The notes: generated by a model not told the origin, from the letters alone. A stretch of 64,000 nt of DNA from Pullilachnospira sp963929535 (GCA_963929535.1 CAWVIZ010000009.1:1-64000), one strand, 5' to 3'. Positions 51,214 through 61,416 are shown, counted from the first letter of the stretch. Program-made: numbers and translations.

Positions 51214-52419
51214 TCAGCTCTCCAGCTCCTCCCACTGCTCCCGCAGCGTTTTCTTTTCTTTTTTTCGGGTCAGCTCCATCAGCCCCAGGGCCGTCACATC
51301 CACGGCCCTGGTGGTGACCCGGTCTGTTTTCACAAGATTCCTCATCAGAGCAAGAAGCTGCCCGCGATCGTCCTCTCCGGTCATATTGACAAAGTCGATC
51401 AGAAGGATACCCGACAGATTTCTCAGGCGGATCTGCCTGGCACACTCTCTGGCCGCTTCCTGGTTCAGCTCATGGATCAGAGATCCTTTGGATCTGGCGG
51501 ATATCTGTTTCCCGGAATTGACATCGATAACGGTACACGCTTCTGTCTGCTGGATCATCAGAAATCCGCCTGATTTCAGCCAGACACGTTCAGACAGAGC
51601 CCGTTCCAGCCCCGCCTCGAGAGAGAACAGTTTATAAAGGGGCAGCAGTCTGTCCTCATAAAGCTGTACCCTTCCCCCTTCCCCCGGGTGGATCTGTTCC
51701 ACATACCCGGAAAGCTCCGAAAAAATTTCCGGATCGTCTGTGACAATTTTCTCCAGTTCTTCCCATACACAGCTTTTTACAGCTTCTTCCGGACGGGAAT
51801 CTCCGTTTTGGATCCTGGTATGGCAGGGACTGTACATGCCCTTTTTCAGTACGGCGTCTTTCTGCGCCTCCAGACGGGTCAGCTCCCGGGCAAGAAAGCC
51901 GGGAGGAGCGCTGGGGGCATTGGTACGCACGATCACTCCGTAATCCCGGCTGGGAGGGAGCAGCCCTGTGATCTCTTCCTTTAACCGTTCCCGCTCCGGC
52001 TGGGGAATCCGGGAGGATACCCCTACCTTTTGATTTTCCGTGGTCAGCACCAGATATTCCCCCGGAAAGCTGAGATTGGAGGAAACACTGGGAGCCTTCA
52101 GCTTCATAGCTTCCCTAGTCACCTGCACCAGCAGCTCATCTCCTGCCTTCAGCTCATCCGTTTTTTTCTCATTGCGGAAAATGGGATGGTGTTCCTTTTC
52201 CATGGCATAGTAGCAGGGAAGCTTGCCTTCGATTTCCACAAATGCTCCCTTCAGTCCGGGCAGTACCTTCTGCACCTTTCCTACATGGATGCTTCCCAGA
52301 AGACGGTTCTCCTCCGGCGGCGCCAGCTCCAGTGTTTCCAGACCGGCCTCTCCCACCAGAGCCGTCACCAGCGCGGGACGCCGCCTCACTTCCATATGGG
52401 TGATTATCAGCTTTTTCAT
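51214..52419 (-). CDS. RNase E/G family endoribonuclease
   Basis: A 401-residue Rne/Rng protein with an S1-like region (GSIHVGKVQKVLPGLKGAFVEI, residues 43-64) and the DNase-I-like catalytic region with paired acidic motifs CTVIDVNSGK and GILLIDFVNM. The C-terminus is short, without the scaffold of E. coli RNase E. It cuts single-stranded A/U-rich RNA in mRNA decay or rRNA maturation. In many Clostridia it directly precedes rplU; here 20 kb of accessory DNA lies between them. Confidence 0.9.
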   Translation of the reverse strand: MKKLIITHMEVRRRPALVTALVGEAGLETLELAPPEENRLLGSIHVGKVQKVLPGLKGAFVEIEGKLPCYYAMEKEHHPIFRNEKKTDELKAGDELLVQVTREAMKLKAPSVSSNLSFPGEYLVLTTENQKVGVSSRIPQPERERLKEEITGLLPPSRDYGVIVRTNAPSAPPGFLARELTRLEAQKDAVLKKGMYSPCHTRIQNGDSRPEEAVKSCVWEELEKIVTDDPEIFSELSGYVEQIHPGEGGRVQLYEDRLLPLYKLFSLEAGLERALSERVWLKSGGFLMIQQTEACTVIDVNSGKQISARSKGSLIHELNQEAARECARQIRLRNLSGILLIDFVNMTGEDDRGQLLALMRNLVKTDRVTTRAVDVTALGLMELTRKKEKKTLREQWEELES

Positions 52420-53145
52420 CTATACGATCTCTTCCCCCAAATCCTCCAGAGAAACCAGCTTCCGTATCCCATCGCCGCCTTTGTCGGCGTACGTTTCCTG
52501 CCGGTGGATCATCAGAGCGAAGGGAGCCAGATCGGTTCCCAGAAATTTGGCGAAAGCTTCCACTGCCAGCTCAGGCTTCAGGTTGTGCACGCTTCCTGCT
52601 GCCAGCTGCAGGAAAAGTCCGTCTCCCAGGCCGCCGGGGATGGCCTGAACCTCCATCCGGTAGATCCAGGGACGGATATCCGTCTCCTTTTCACTCCGCT
52701 TGGTCCTGCGCCAGATCAGGATCTGTTCCTGTGCCAGAAATTCTTCCAGACGGTCCTGCCATCCCTCCGGCAGCTCTTTTCCTTCCCGGAAAGCGACCAG
52801 ATAGTCCGCTGCCGCCACCAGGGACATGGCTGCGTGAGCCTTTCCTTCCGGAATCTGCCGGATACTGAGGATCCGGATCCCTTCTGCCATCTCCCGGTTC
52901 AGACGTTCTTTCAGCCAGGCTGAAGGAGCGGCTGTCTTCAGCTCCATATCGAAATACTCTCCGGTACTGGTCACGCCCACTCCCAGAGGGGAGGCAAAGG
53001 ACATGATCATATGGGGAGAAAATCCTTCCGAATAAGCGATATCAATGCCGGCTCTCCGGATGGCTTTCTGAAAATACCGCATGATGTCCAGGTGCCCGAT
53101 GAATTTCATGGCCCCTTCCTTGGAAAATTTAACCCTTACTTTCAA
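52420..53145 (-). CDS. TIGR03936 family (DUF2344) radical-SAM-associated protein
   Basis: A 241-residue protein that begins MKVRVKFSKEGAMKFIGHLDIMRYFQKA, as the family does. The start is a TTG at 53145, eight bases after AGGAGG. It follows the B12-binding radical SAM gene, overlapping it by 17 bases, an almost constant pairing in Firmicutes. The function is not established; a tRNA or RNA-modification role has been suggested from the neighbours. It ends one base before the RNase E/G start. Confidence 0.88.
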   Translation of the reverse strand: MKVRVKFSKEGAMKFIGHLDIMRYFQKAIRRAGIDIAYSEGFSPHMIMSFASPLGVGVTSTGEYFDMELKTAAPSAWLKERLNREMAEGIRILSIRQIPEGKAHAAMSLVAAADYLVAFREGKELPEGWQDRLEEFLAQEQILIWRRTKRSEKETDIRPWIYRMEVQAIPGGLGDGLFLQLAAGSVHNLKPELAVEAFAKFLGTDLAPFALMIHRQETYADKGGDGIRKLVSLEDLGEEIV

Positions 53146-54994
53146 CACAGACACCTCCTCTGTAAGCTGCGGCTCCGCATCCGGAACAGCGCATCCGGCA
53201 GTTGGGAGTCACCTTTCCTTTTTTGGCATTTTCCCACTCCCGCAGCAGAAACTCTTTCGTTACACCGATATCGATGAAGTCCCAGGGGAAGATCTCATCG
53301 TCCTTCCTTTCCCGGACTGTGTAAAAATCCGTATCAATACCGCACTGTTCAAACGCCTCTCTCCAGTACTCAGGATGGAAATATTCCGACCAGGCATCAA
53401 ACAGAGCACCCTTCCGATACGCCGCCTCGATGGCGTCAGCCACCCTGCGGTCGCCTCTGGCCAGAATACCCTCCAGCACCGTAACATCCGCCTCATGCCA
53501 GTTGTATTTGATACTCTTCTGGTTGAGCTGAGCATGGATCTCCTCCCGAACCACCCGGGCCCGGTCCAGAAAATCCTCCTCCCTGCACATGGGCGCCCAC
53601 TGGAAGGGAGTGAAGGGTTTGGGAACAAAAAAGGAGGTACTGGCAGTGATCTGACATTTGCCATGGCGCTGTTCCTTGGGGATCTCATAATACCGCTCGG
53701 CGATCTTCTCCGCCAGGTGGGCGATATCCTTCATATCTTCTTCCGTCTCCGTGGGAAGACCCAGCATAAAATACAGCTTGACCTTGGTCCAGCCGCCCTC
53801 AAAAGCCTTCCCGGCTCCTTCCAGGATCACCTCTTCGGTGAGTCCCTTATTGATCACATCCCGCAGTCTCTGGGATCCGGCCTCCGGCGCGAAAGTCAGG
53901 CTGCTTTTGCGGATATCCTGCACCTTGCTCATCACATCCAGGGAAAAGGCATCGATGCGCAGAGAGGGCAGAGAGATATTCACGCCTCTTTTATTGCATT
54001 CCTCCATGAGAAATTCCACCAGTTCGGGAAGCTGGGAATAATCGCTGGAGCTCAGGGAGCTCAGGGAGATCTCCTCATGTCCGGTGGAATCCAGCATCTG
54101 GACCGCCTTTTCCTTCAGGAATTCTACTTCCCGTTCCCTGGTGGGACGGTAGATCATTCCGGCCTGGCAGAACCGGCAGCCCCGGATACAGCCCCTCTGG
54201 ATCTCCAGAACCACCCGGTCCTGGGTGGCCTTGATAAAGGGAACCACCGGAGCCTTGGGATAACAGGCGTCCGTAATTTCCATCACCACCTGCTTTTGTA
54301 TCTTTTCAGGTACGCCATCTTCCGTGGGCGCAAAAGAGGCGATGGTCCCGTCCTCATGATACCGGGGCTGGTACAGGGAAGGCACATAAATTCCCGGGAT
54401 CCGGGAGGCCCTTTTCAAAAATTCCTTCCTGCTCTTTCCCTTCTTTTTATATTCTCCGTATACATCCAGCAGCTGGCCGTAGACAGTTTCCCCTTCCCCG
54501 ATATAGAACATATCAAAGAAAGGCGCCAGCGGCTCCGGGTTATAGGTACAGGGCCCGCCGCCGATCACCAGAGGAACATCCTCCCCCCGGTCTTCGGCAC
54601 GGAGAGGGATTCCCGACAGATCCAGCAGCTGCAGGATATTGGTATAGCACATTTCGTACTGGATGGTGATTCCCAGGAAATCAAAATCCTTCACCGGGTC
54701 CTGAGATTCCAGCGCAAACAGCGGGATGTGCTCCCGGCGCATGCTTCTGTCCAGATCCGGCCATGGAGAGTACACCCGTTCACACCAGGTATCCTCCCGG
54801 CGGTTAAACATATCATAAAGGATCTGAATTCCCAGATGGGACATCCCTATAGGATAGGAATCCGGAAACGCCATGCAGAATCTGGTGGTTATCTTGTCCT
54901 TATCCTTCATCACTGAGTTGACCTCCCCGCCGATATAACAGCCGGGATTCTCGATGCTCAGCAGTATTTCATCACTCAACGCTAACTTACGCAT
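53129..54994 (-). CDS. TIGR03960 family B12-binding radical SAM protein
   Basis: A 621-residue protein with an N-terminal cobalamin-binding-like domain (FPDSYPIGMSHLGIQILYDMFN), a radical SAM core with CIRGCRFCQAG carrying the 4Fe-4S cluster ligands (about residues 268-278), and a C-terminal region ending in a Cys-rich tail (CRMRCSGCGAAAY). It is expected to cleave S-adenosylmethionine to modify an unknown substrate. It forms a conserved unit with the DUF2344 protein and RNase E/G. Confidence 0.9.
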   Translation of the reverse strand: MRKLALSDEILLSIENPGCYIGGEVNSVMKDKDKITTRFCMAFPDSYPIGMSHLGIQILYDMFNRREDTWCERVYSPWPDLDRSMRREHIPLFALESQDPVKDFDFLGITIQYEMCYTNILQLLDLSGIPLRAEDRGEDVPLVIGGGPCTYNPEPLAPFFDMFYIGEGETVYGQLLDVYGEYKKKGKSRKEFLKRASRIPGIYVPSLYQPRYHEDGTIASFAPTEDGVPEKIQKQVVMEITDACYPKAPVVPFIKATQDRVVLEIQRGCIRGCRFCQAGMIYRPTREREVEFLKEKAVQMLDSTGHEEISLSSLSSSDYSQLPELVEFLMEECNKRGVNISLPSLRIDAFSLDVMSKVQDIRKSSLTFAPEAGSQRLRDVINKGLTEEVILEGAGKAFEGGWTKVKLYFMLGLPTETEEDMKDIAHLAEKIAERYYEIPKEQRHGKCQITASTSFFVPKPFTPFQWAPMCREEDFLDRARVVREEIHAQLNQKSIKYNWHEADVTVLEGILARGDRRVADAIEAAYRKGALFDAWSEYFHPEYWREAFEQCGIDTDFYTVRERKDDEIFPWDFIDIGVTKEFLLREWENAKKGKVTPNCRMRCSGCGAAAYRGGVCVESKG

Positions 54995-55012
54995 ATTTTA
55001 CTTTTCCGGCGG

Positions 55013-55363
55013 TCACTCTTTCCCCCGGTTCTCCTCCACTTCCTTTTTCTCTTCTTTGATCTCCCAGTGGATCAGAAACGACAGCGCTGCCCGGAGGACG
55101 ATAATTCCTCCCACAATGGCAATCTCGCTCCACTGGCGGACTACCACAGTACGCAGGATCTCGCTTCCCATCTTGAATTCCAGCCCCAGAGCCAGCCCTC
55201 TGGCCAGATAGATCTTCGTATCTCCGGAATGGCGGATCCACTTGATGATTCCCATGATCCCGCTGGACAGGATCACTGCTACTCCGATAAATTCAAAAAC
55301 CAGAATTCCCAGATTTACCACATGATCCAGCAGGGTTTCCAATATGATTTCTAGCTGTTCCAT
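55013..55363 (-). CDS. DUF1622 membrane protein
   Basis: A 116-residue protein with three membrane segments (about residues 15-40, 58-70, 80-98) and the family stretch RHSGDTKIYLARGLALGLEFKMGSEILRTV. The function of DUF1622 is unknown. The ATG at 55363 is chosen because the DUF begins there and a purine-rich site precedes it. It lies between DUF2284 and the radical SAM gene on the same strand. Confidence 0.8.
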   Translation of the reverse strand: MEQLEIILETLLDHVVNLGILVFEFIGVAVILSSGIMGIIKWIRHSGDTKIYLARGLALGLEFKMGSEILRTVVVRQWSEIAIVGGIIVLRAALSFLIHWEIKEEKKEVEENRGKE

Positions 55364-55436
55364 TTGCTTTTTCCTCTTTGACAATGATTTGCGGACGCAG
55401 GCCGGGCACAGCTCCGGCGCCTGCTGTACCTGTATT

Positions 55437-56003
55437 TCAGCCGGGGACTGCCGGCGTGCCGGTATCTTCCGGCAGATACATGCTGAAAAAAGCCACGGTA
55501 TTTTCGCCGCACCAGTAGGGCATTTGGCAGCTTTCTGCCATTTTTTCCGCACAGATGCAATAGGCGGAGAGGCAGGATGCCAGCTGCCCGGGGAACCGGC
55601 AGGGAATTCCCTGAGACCGGCCGCAGGTCTCGCAGAGCGAACAGGGACCGGCCATGATCTTCATGCCTTTCTCACCCTGCTCTTCCATACCTTTGGCAAA
55701 AGCCAGGGTCATATCGTTATGACGCTTCCGGGCCCTCCGGATCTGGGCGGGATCCGTCCAGTCCCGGAGCTTCTGGATGGTCTGCAGCACCAGTACCCGG
55801 CTGTACCGCCGTACCCTCTGCTCCATCTCTTCAGGCGTGCCGCAGTCCGGCGGACAGGCATAATTCTTTCCATAATTTCCACAGGCATTTTCCCGGCAGT
55901 ACCGGCGCAGACCAGGATCAAACTCCAGCTGATCCACGTCCAGAAACGCCGCGTTGGTAAATTTCAGCTTCTCTGCCTTCCGGAGCATCTCCTCCTCTTT
56001 CAT
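55437..56003 (-). CDS. DUF2284 metal-binding protein
   Basis: A 188-residue Cys-rich protein: CRENACGNYGKNYACPPDCG (about residues 42-61) and PCSLCETCGRSQGIPC (about 120-135) fit the predicted metal- or Fe-S-binding motifs of DUF2284. Cytoplasmic, role unknown. The ATG at 56003 follows AGGAGGG by eight bases. Confidence 0.85.
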   Translation of the reverse strand: MKEEEMLRKAEKLKFTNAAFLDVDQLEFDPGLRRYCRENACGNYGKNYACPPDCGTPEEMEQRVRRYSRVLVLQTIQKLRDWTDPAQIRRARKRHNDMTLAFAKGMEEQGEKGMKIMAGPCSLCETCGRSQGIPCRFPGQLASCLSAYCICAEKMAESCQMPYWCGENTVAFFSMYLPEDTGTPAVPG

Positions 56004-56026
56004 CCGTGTATCCCTCCTGTCTTTTC

Positions 56027-56386
56027 TCAGGACTCCAGTCCCAGAGCAGTCAGCCATTCCTTCTCCCGGAATCCGGGTATCACAAAAGCATCGTCCACCA
56101 GCAGCGGCCGTTTTACCAGCATACCGTCAGACGCCAGCAGTTCCAGCTGCTCCTGACGGCTCATCTGGGGAAGCTTTTCCTTCAGCCCCAGTTCCCTGTA
56201 CTTCATTCCGCTGGTATTAAAGAAGCGTTTCAGCGGCAGACCGCTTCTTTCGCTCCATGTGTCCAGTTCTTCCGCTGTAGGGTTCTGTTCCACGATATGG
56301 CGGTCTTCAAAAGGTACATTCCGTTCCTGGAGCCATGCTTTTGCTTTTTTGCATGTACTGCATTTGGGGTATTCTATAAATAACAT
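56027..56386 (-). CDS. ArsC/Spx-like thioredoxin-fold protein
   Basis: A 119-residue protein with the N-terminal YPKCSTCKKAKAWL (C-x-x-C) motif and LLVDDAFVIPGFREKEW toward the end, typical of the arsenate-reductase-like family (YffB/Spx fold). True arsenate reduction is uncertain; many such proteins act in thiol redox control. The ATG at 56386 follows AGGAGG. It lies in the long minus-strand series without promoters nearby. Confidence 0.85.
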   Translation of the reverse strand: MLFIEYPKCSTCKKAKAWLQERNVPFEDRHIVEQNPTAEELDTWSERSGLPLKRFFNTSGMKYRELGLKEKLPQMSRQEQLELLASDGMLVKRPLLVDDAFVIPGFREKEWLTALGLES

Positions 56387-56484
56387 CTGTGATTCCTCCT
56401 TTGTCCGCGCCTGTTTGAGATGTGCGCTCTTATCCTCCATCATATAACAGATCCCCGCCGGTGGCAAGGCATTTTCTATCCTGA

Positions 56485-57270
56485 TCAGTCCTTTGAAGGA
56501 ACACACGCCCCAGTCCGGCTGTGAGCGGCAATAAACACATATCTCTTCCCGTCCGACAGTTCCTGGCAAAAATGGTAATCCAGTCCCGAAAACTGTTTCA
56601 CGGTTTCCAGATCACTGCAGGCTTCCGCTGTCAGATAGCGCGCCATCTCCCCGCGGGCCATCTTGGCCCTGGTACCGTTTTGGACCACTTTGCCGTTTCG
56701 CAGTTCTCCGAAAACACAGGTGATCACCGGCGGGATTTTTTTCTGGAACGCTTCCACGCACCGGGAATATTCTTTGGAGGCCAGATTCAGGATCACATCC
56801 GTATCCCTGGCTGCCTCCCGGCAGATATCTTCTCCCCAGAAATCGTACAGGTCTCTGCTCTCGCCCACCCGGGCTTTTGCCTGCATTTCCAGCCGGTAGG
56901 GAACAACGCCGTCCAGCGGGCGCAGAATGCCATAGAAGCCGGAAAGGATCCGGAGAGATTTTTCCGCATACGCCCATTGACTGTCTGTAAATACCTGGGG
57001 AGCCATATACTGGTACTGAATTCCCTGGTAGGCCAGAAGTGCCGGCGTAAGATTTCTGTGAAGGTCCATATGCCGGAGCTGTTCCTCACAGGAGGAGGCC
57101 AGCCGGTGACTGCACTTCCACAGGTCTTTCAGTTCTTCCAGAGTGAGGCCGTTCAGATACCGGTGGATTTTTTCCGCTTTTGAAAGGAAGCAGGGCATCT
57201 GCCCTGCTTCCATCCAGTCGTTGTCCGCCGTCATCTTTTTGGCCGGTGAGATTATGATCTTCATTCTCAT
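56485..57270 (-). CDS. yaaA: YaaA/DUF328 peroxide-stress protein
   Basis: A 261-residue YaaA protein: KIIISPAKKM start, LAYQGIQYQYM, LSGFYGILRPLDGV, YDFWGEDI and LNLASKEYSRCV are all family stretches. E. coli YaaA lowers free iron under peroxide stress and binds DNA. The ATG at 57270 shares an ATGA overlap with the preceding exporter gene; the second Met (57264) gives the commoner MKIIISPAKK start. Confidence 0.92.
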   Translation of the reverse strand: MRMKIIISPAKKMTADNDWMEAGQMPCFLSKAEKIHRYLNGLTLEELKDLWKCSHRLASSCEEQLRHMDLHRNLTPALLAYQGIQYQYMAPQVFTDSQWAYAEKSLRILSGFYGILRPLDGVVPYRLEMQAKARVGESRDLYDFWGEDICREAARDTDVILNLASKEYSRCVEAFQKKIPPVITCVFGELRNGKVVQNGTRAKMARGEMARYLTAEACSDLETVKQFSGLDYHFCQELSDGKRYVFIAAHSRTGACVPSKD

Positions 57271-59168
57271 GCCAGTGCGGATCCTCCCGTATAAAGCTGG
57301 TAATATTTTCCTTTCTGCTCCATCAGCTGGTCGTGGGTTCCCCGCTCGATGATTCTTCCCTGCTCCAGCACCATGATACAGTCACTGTTCCGTACCGTGG
57401 AGAGTCTGTGGGCGATCACGAAGGTGGTCCGTCCGCTCATCAGCTTATCCATACCATCCTGTACCAGCTTCTCTGTTCTGGTGTCGATGGAACTGGTGGC
57501 CTCATCCAGGATCAGCACCGGAGGATCCGCCACCGCCGCCCGGGCAATGGCCAGAAGCTGCCGCTGGCCCTGGCTCAGATTGGAGCCGTTGTTGGTCAGC
57601 AGGGTATCGTAACCGTTGGGAAGCCTGCGGATAAAGCTGTCCGCGTTGGCCAGAGTGGCCGCCGCCACCACCTCTTCATCGGTGGCATCCAGTTTTCCGT
57701 ACCGGATATTTTCCCGCACCGTAGCTGTAAAAAGCTGGGTATCCTGCAGCACGATCCCCAGAGAACGGCGCAGATCGGCTTTTTTGATCTTGTTGATATT
57801 GATGCCGTCATAGCGGATCTTTCCGTCCTGGATATCGTAGAAACGATTGATCAGGTTGGTGATGGTGGTCTTTCCTGCGCCGGTGGATCCCACAAAGGCG
57901 ATCTTCTGTCCCGGCTCCGCATACAGGCGGATATCGTGGAGCACCATTTTCCGGTCATCGTACCCGAAATCCACACCGTTGAATACCACGTCCCCTTCCA
58001 GCTTCCGGTAGGTGGTGGTTCCCTCCGCCTTGTGATAGTGTTTCCAGGCCCAGCAGCCGGTATGCTTTTCGGTCTCCCGGATCTGTCCGTCCGGCCCGAT
58101 CTCGGCGTTTACCAGCATCACATACCCATCGTCCGTCTCCGGTTTCTGATCCATCAGAGCAAAGATCCTCTCCGCTCCGGCCAGAGCCATGACGATGGCG
58201 TTCAGCTGCATGCTCACCTGGTTGATGGGCATGCTGAAGCTTTTATTGAAGGTAAGGAAGCTGGCCAGACCACCCAGCGTCAGGCCGCCGAAACCGTAGA
58301 TGGCCATGATCCCTCCGAAAATGGCGCATACCACGTAGCTGACATTTCCCAGCTGCGCGTTGGCAGGCCCCAGCATATTGGCATACTTGTTGGCATTGTC
58401 GGAGCTGTTGAACCACTGGTCATTGATCTCATTGAACTTTTCGATGCTTTCCTCCTCGTGGCAGAACACTTTTACCACCTTCTGGCCTTCCATCATCTCC
58501 TCGATGTAGCCGTTTACCTTACCCAGATCCGACTGCTGGGATAAGAAGTAGCGGCCGCTCAAGCCAGCCAGTTTTTTGGAGGTGAACAGCATGATACCCA
58601 CCATGATCAGATTGAGCACCGTCAGCGGGACGCTCAGGATGATCATGCTGATCAGTACACTGACAATGGTGATCACACTGTTTAAAAGCTGGGGGATACT
58701 CTGGCTGATCATCTGGCGCAGCGTATCGATATCGTTGGTGTACACCGACATGATGTCCCCGTGGGGATGGGTATCAAAATATTTGATGGGCAGACTTTCC
58801 ATGTGGGTGAACAGATCCACACGGATATTCCTCAGGGTTCCCTGGGTCACATACACCATGATCCGGTTGTATGTAAAGGTGGAGATAATACCGATGGCAT
58901 AGAAGCCGGCCACCCGCAGGATCGCCGCCAGAAGCGGTCCGAAATCAGGATTTTCCTGACCGATCAGGGGCGTAATGTAGCTGTCGATCAGATCCCGCAT
59001 GAACATGGTACCCTGCACATTGGCCAGCACGCCGGCAAAGATGCAGATCACAACGATAATGCACTGAATCAGATATTTTCTCGTTACATAACCCAGAAGC
59101 CTGGCCAGCAGCTTTCCAGGATTTTTTACCTTAGGCGCAGGCCCTCTCATTCTTCCCGGTCCCGGCAT
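57267..59168 (-). CDS. Heterodimeric ABC exporter subunit (canonical ATPase site)
   Basis: A 633-residue exporter with six membrane helices (residues ~30-330) and an ATPase domain: Walker A GSTGAGKTT, signature NLSQGQ, Walker B VLILDEATSSID with the catalytic Glu. A ~45-residue insert lies between membrane and ATPase domains. It pairs with the protein at 59168-60919, like BmrCD/LmrCD multidrug exporters. Start and stop overlap neighbours by one and four bases, showing translational coupling. MarR control is likely. Confidence 0.92.
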   Translation of the reverse strand: MPGPGRMRGPAPKVKNPGKLLARLLGYVTRKYLIQCIIVVICIFAGVLANVQGTMFMRDLIDSYITPLIGQENPDFGPLLAAILRVAGFYAIGIISTFTYNRIMVYVTQGTLRNIRVDLFTHMESLPIKYFDTHPHGDIMSVYTNDIDTLRQMISQSIPQLLNSVITIVSVLISMIILSVPLTVLNLIMVGIMLFTSKKLAGLSGRYFLSQQSDLGKVNGYIEEMMEGQKVVKVFCHEEESIEKFNEINDQWFNSSDNANKYANMLGPANAQLGNVSYVVCAIFGGIMAIYGFGGLTLGGLASFLTFNKSFSMPINQVSMQLNAIVMALAGAERIFALMDQKPETDDGYVMLVNAEIGPDGQIRETEKHTGCWAWKHYHKAEGTTTYRKLEGDVVFNGVDFGYDDRKMVLHDIRLYAEPGQKIAFVGSTGAGKTTITNLINRFYDIQDGKIRYDGININKIKKADLRRSLGIVLQDTQLFTATVRENIRYGKLDATDEEVVAAATLANADSFIRRLPNGYDTLLTNNGSNLSQGQRQLLAIARAAVADPPVLILDEATSSIDTRTEKLVQDGMDKLMSGRTTFVIAHRLSTVRNSDCIMVLEQGRIIERGTHDQLMEQKGKYYQLYTGGSALA

Positions 59169-60919
59169 TATCGGTCACCTCCCTTTTCATCAAAGTCCCC
59201 GCCGCCCTGGGTCTGGGACTCATATACTTCCCTGTAGATGGCATTGGTCTTCAGAAGCTCTTCATGGGTTCCAAATCCGTTCACCCAGCCGTCTTCCATG
59301 ACAATGATCCTGTCCGCGTTCTGCACACTGGAAATCCTCTGGGCAATGATCAGCTTGGTGGTATCCGGGATTTCCTGGGCAAATGCCTTGCGGATCTTTG
59401 CGTCTGTGGCGGTATCCACGGCACTGGTGGAATCGTCCAGGATCAGGATCTTGGGCTTCTTCAGGAGCGCCCTGGCGATACAGAGCCGCTGCTTCTGGCC
59501 GCCGGAGACGTTGGTACCGCCCTGTTCGATATATGTATTGTAGCCGTCCGGCAGCCTGCTGATGAATTCATCGGCACAGGCCAGCTTACAGGCATGGATA
59601 CACTCCTCCTCGGTGGCGTTTTTATCGCCCCAGCGGAGATTTTCCAGGATGGTTCCGGAGAACAGCACATTCTTCTGGAGCACCACAGCCACCTGATTTC
59701 TCAGGACCTCCATATCGTACTCCCGGACATCCCGTCCGCCTACCCGGACGCTTCCTTTTGTCACATCATAAAGGCGGCTGATCAGATTCACCAGACTGGA
59801 CTTGGCGCTTCCTGTTCCGCCGATGATCCCGATGCATTCTCCCGGATGAATCTCCAGATTGATATTCCGCAGCACTGCTTCCCGGGTATTTTTCTTGTAG
59901 CTGAAATCCACATGATCAAAGACGATCCCTCCGTCCTTTACCTCCATCACCGGATTTTCCGGATTGGAAAGATCGCTTTTTTCATTCAGCACCTCTGTGA
60001 CCCTCTGGGCACTGGCCGTACTCATGGTCACCATTACGAAGATCATGGAGAGCATCATCAGGCTGGACAGGATATTCATGCAGTAGGTGAGAAGGCTCAT
60101 CAGCTCTCCCGTAGTCAGGCTGTCCACCACGATCATTTTGGCGCCCAGCCAGCTGATACCCAGGATGCAGGAGTAAACCGTAAACTGCATCAGGGGCGCG
60201 TTCAGCGTCAGGATTTTCTCTGCGTTTACGAACATGCGGTAGACGTTGTTGGAGGCTTTGGTGAACTTCCGGTTCTCATAGTCCTCCCGCACATATGCCT
60301 TGACCACCCGGATTCCCGCCACGTTTTCCTGTACGCTGGCGTTCAGGTCATCATACTTGCGGAATACCTGCTGGAAATACTTGGTGGCCCGGCTCATGAT
60401 CAGCATCAGACATGCTCCCAGCAGGATCACAGCCACCAGATAAATACTGGCCAGTCTGGCATTGATGGTAAATGCCATCACCATGGCGCACAGAAGGCTG
60501 GCAGGCGCTCTGGTGAACATCCGCAGGATCATCTGATAGGCGTTCTGCAGATTGGTGACATCTGTAGTCAGACGTGTGATCAGTCCTGCCGTACTGTACT
60601 TGTCAATATTGGAGAATGAATACGTCTGGATATTTTCATACATGGCTTTTCTGAGATTCCTGGCAAATCCCGCGGAGGCTCTTGCTCCGTACTTTCCGCC
60701 CATGATACCGGCAAAAAGTCCCACCAGGGCGGCCAGGATCATAACGGCTCCAACCAGGCAGATATGCCGGATATCTCCTTTCTCCACACCGTTGTCAATG
60801 ATGGATGCCATGAGCAGCGGCACCACCATCTCCATGATGACCTCCAGGATCATGAACATGGGCGTGAGGATCGAGGGCAGCTTAAATTCTTTTACCTGTG
60901 CTCCCAATGTTTTCAGCAT
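59168..60919 (-). CDS. Heterodimeric ABC exporter subunit (degenerate ATPase site)
   Basis: A 583-residue exporter with six membrane helices and an ATPase domain: Walker A GGTGSAKSS, signature NVSGGQ, Walker B ILILDDSTSAVD. The Asp in place of the catalytic Glu marks it as the degenerate half of a heterodimer, the partner at 57267-59168 keeping the Glu. The start codon overlaps the MarR stop by one base (TGATG). Confidence 0.92.
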   Translation of the reverse strand: MLKTLGAQVKEFKLPSILTPMFMILEVIMEMVVPLLMASIIDNGVEKGDIRHICLVGAVMILAALVGLFAGIMGGKYGARASAGFARNLRKAMYENIQTYSFSNIDKYSTAGLITRLTTDVTNLQNAYQMILRMFTRAPASLLCAMVMAFTINARLASIYLVAVILLGACLMLIMSRATKYFQQVFRKYDDLNASVQENVAGIRVVKAYVREDYENRKFTKASNNVYRMFVNAEKILTLNAPLMQFTVYSCILGISWLGAKMIVVDSLTTGELMSLLTYCMNILSSLMMLSMIFVMVTMSTASAQRVTEVLNEKSDLSNPENPVMEVKDGGIVFDHVDFSYKKNTREAVLRNINLEIHPGECIGIIGGTGSAKSSLVNLISRLYDVTKGSVRVGGRDVREYDMEVLRNQVAVVLQKNVLFSGTILENLRWGDKNATEEECIHACKLACADEFISRLPDGYNTYIEQGGTNVSGGQKQRLCIARALLKKPKILILDDSTSAVDTATDAKIRKAFAQEIPDTTKLIIAQRISSVQNADRIIVMEDGWVNGFGTHEELLKTNAIYREVYESQTQGGGDFDEKGGDR

Positions 60920-61383
60920 CAGTCTCTCCTCCTGTCTGTTTCTTTGTGGCAGTTTTCCACATTGGACCGTATCTTTCGGATCACCCGGAAAAAGGTGTCC
61001 AGATCCTCCGGAGGAATGTCCGTGCGCATCTTCTGCTCCAGGTTCTGGATCGCCCGCATGGTATTCTGCTGCAGCTCCTCGCCTTTGGGCGTCAGCTCCA
61101 CTTTTTTAAGTCTTGCGTCATAATCCACCGGCTTTCGTTTGATATATTCCTTCTTCTCCATCAGCTGGAGAATCCCCGTGGCTGTGGATCGGGCAATGGA
61201 AAAATTGGCCTCGATATCCTTCTGAAAGATATCCCGATCCCGGTTGCCGTAAAGATAGCCGATGATCCAGCTCTGCATCATGGTCAGCTCGCCGGCGCCC
61301 ATGGCAGCCCGGGTCAGCGCCACATGGCTGTGGATCTCGTTATCCAGCCGCTTTACCTCAAAGCCGATATCATCTCTTTCCAT
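60919..61383 (-). CDS. MarR-family repressor
   Basis: A 154-residue MarR protein with a winged helix (FQKDIEANFSIARSTATGILQLMEKKEYIKRKPVDYDARLKKVELTPKG). It heads the exporter operon. The ATG at 61383 follows GGGAGG. An inverted-repeat operator overlaps the transcription start, so the protein probably represses itself and the exporter until a drug or metabolite binds. Confidence 0.92.
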   Translation of the reverse strand: MERDDIGFEVKRLDNEIHSHVALTRAAMGAGELTMMQSWIIGYLYGNRDRDIFQKDIEANFSIARSTATGILQLMEKKEYIKRKPVDYDARLKKVELTPKGEELQQNTMRAIQNLEQKMRTDIPPEDLDTFFRVIRKIRSNVENCHKETDRRRD

Positions 61384-61416
61384 CCGGTACAACACCTCCC
61401 TCTTTCTGTATAGTTC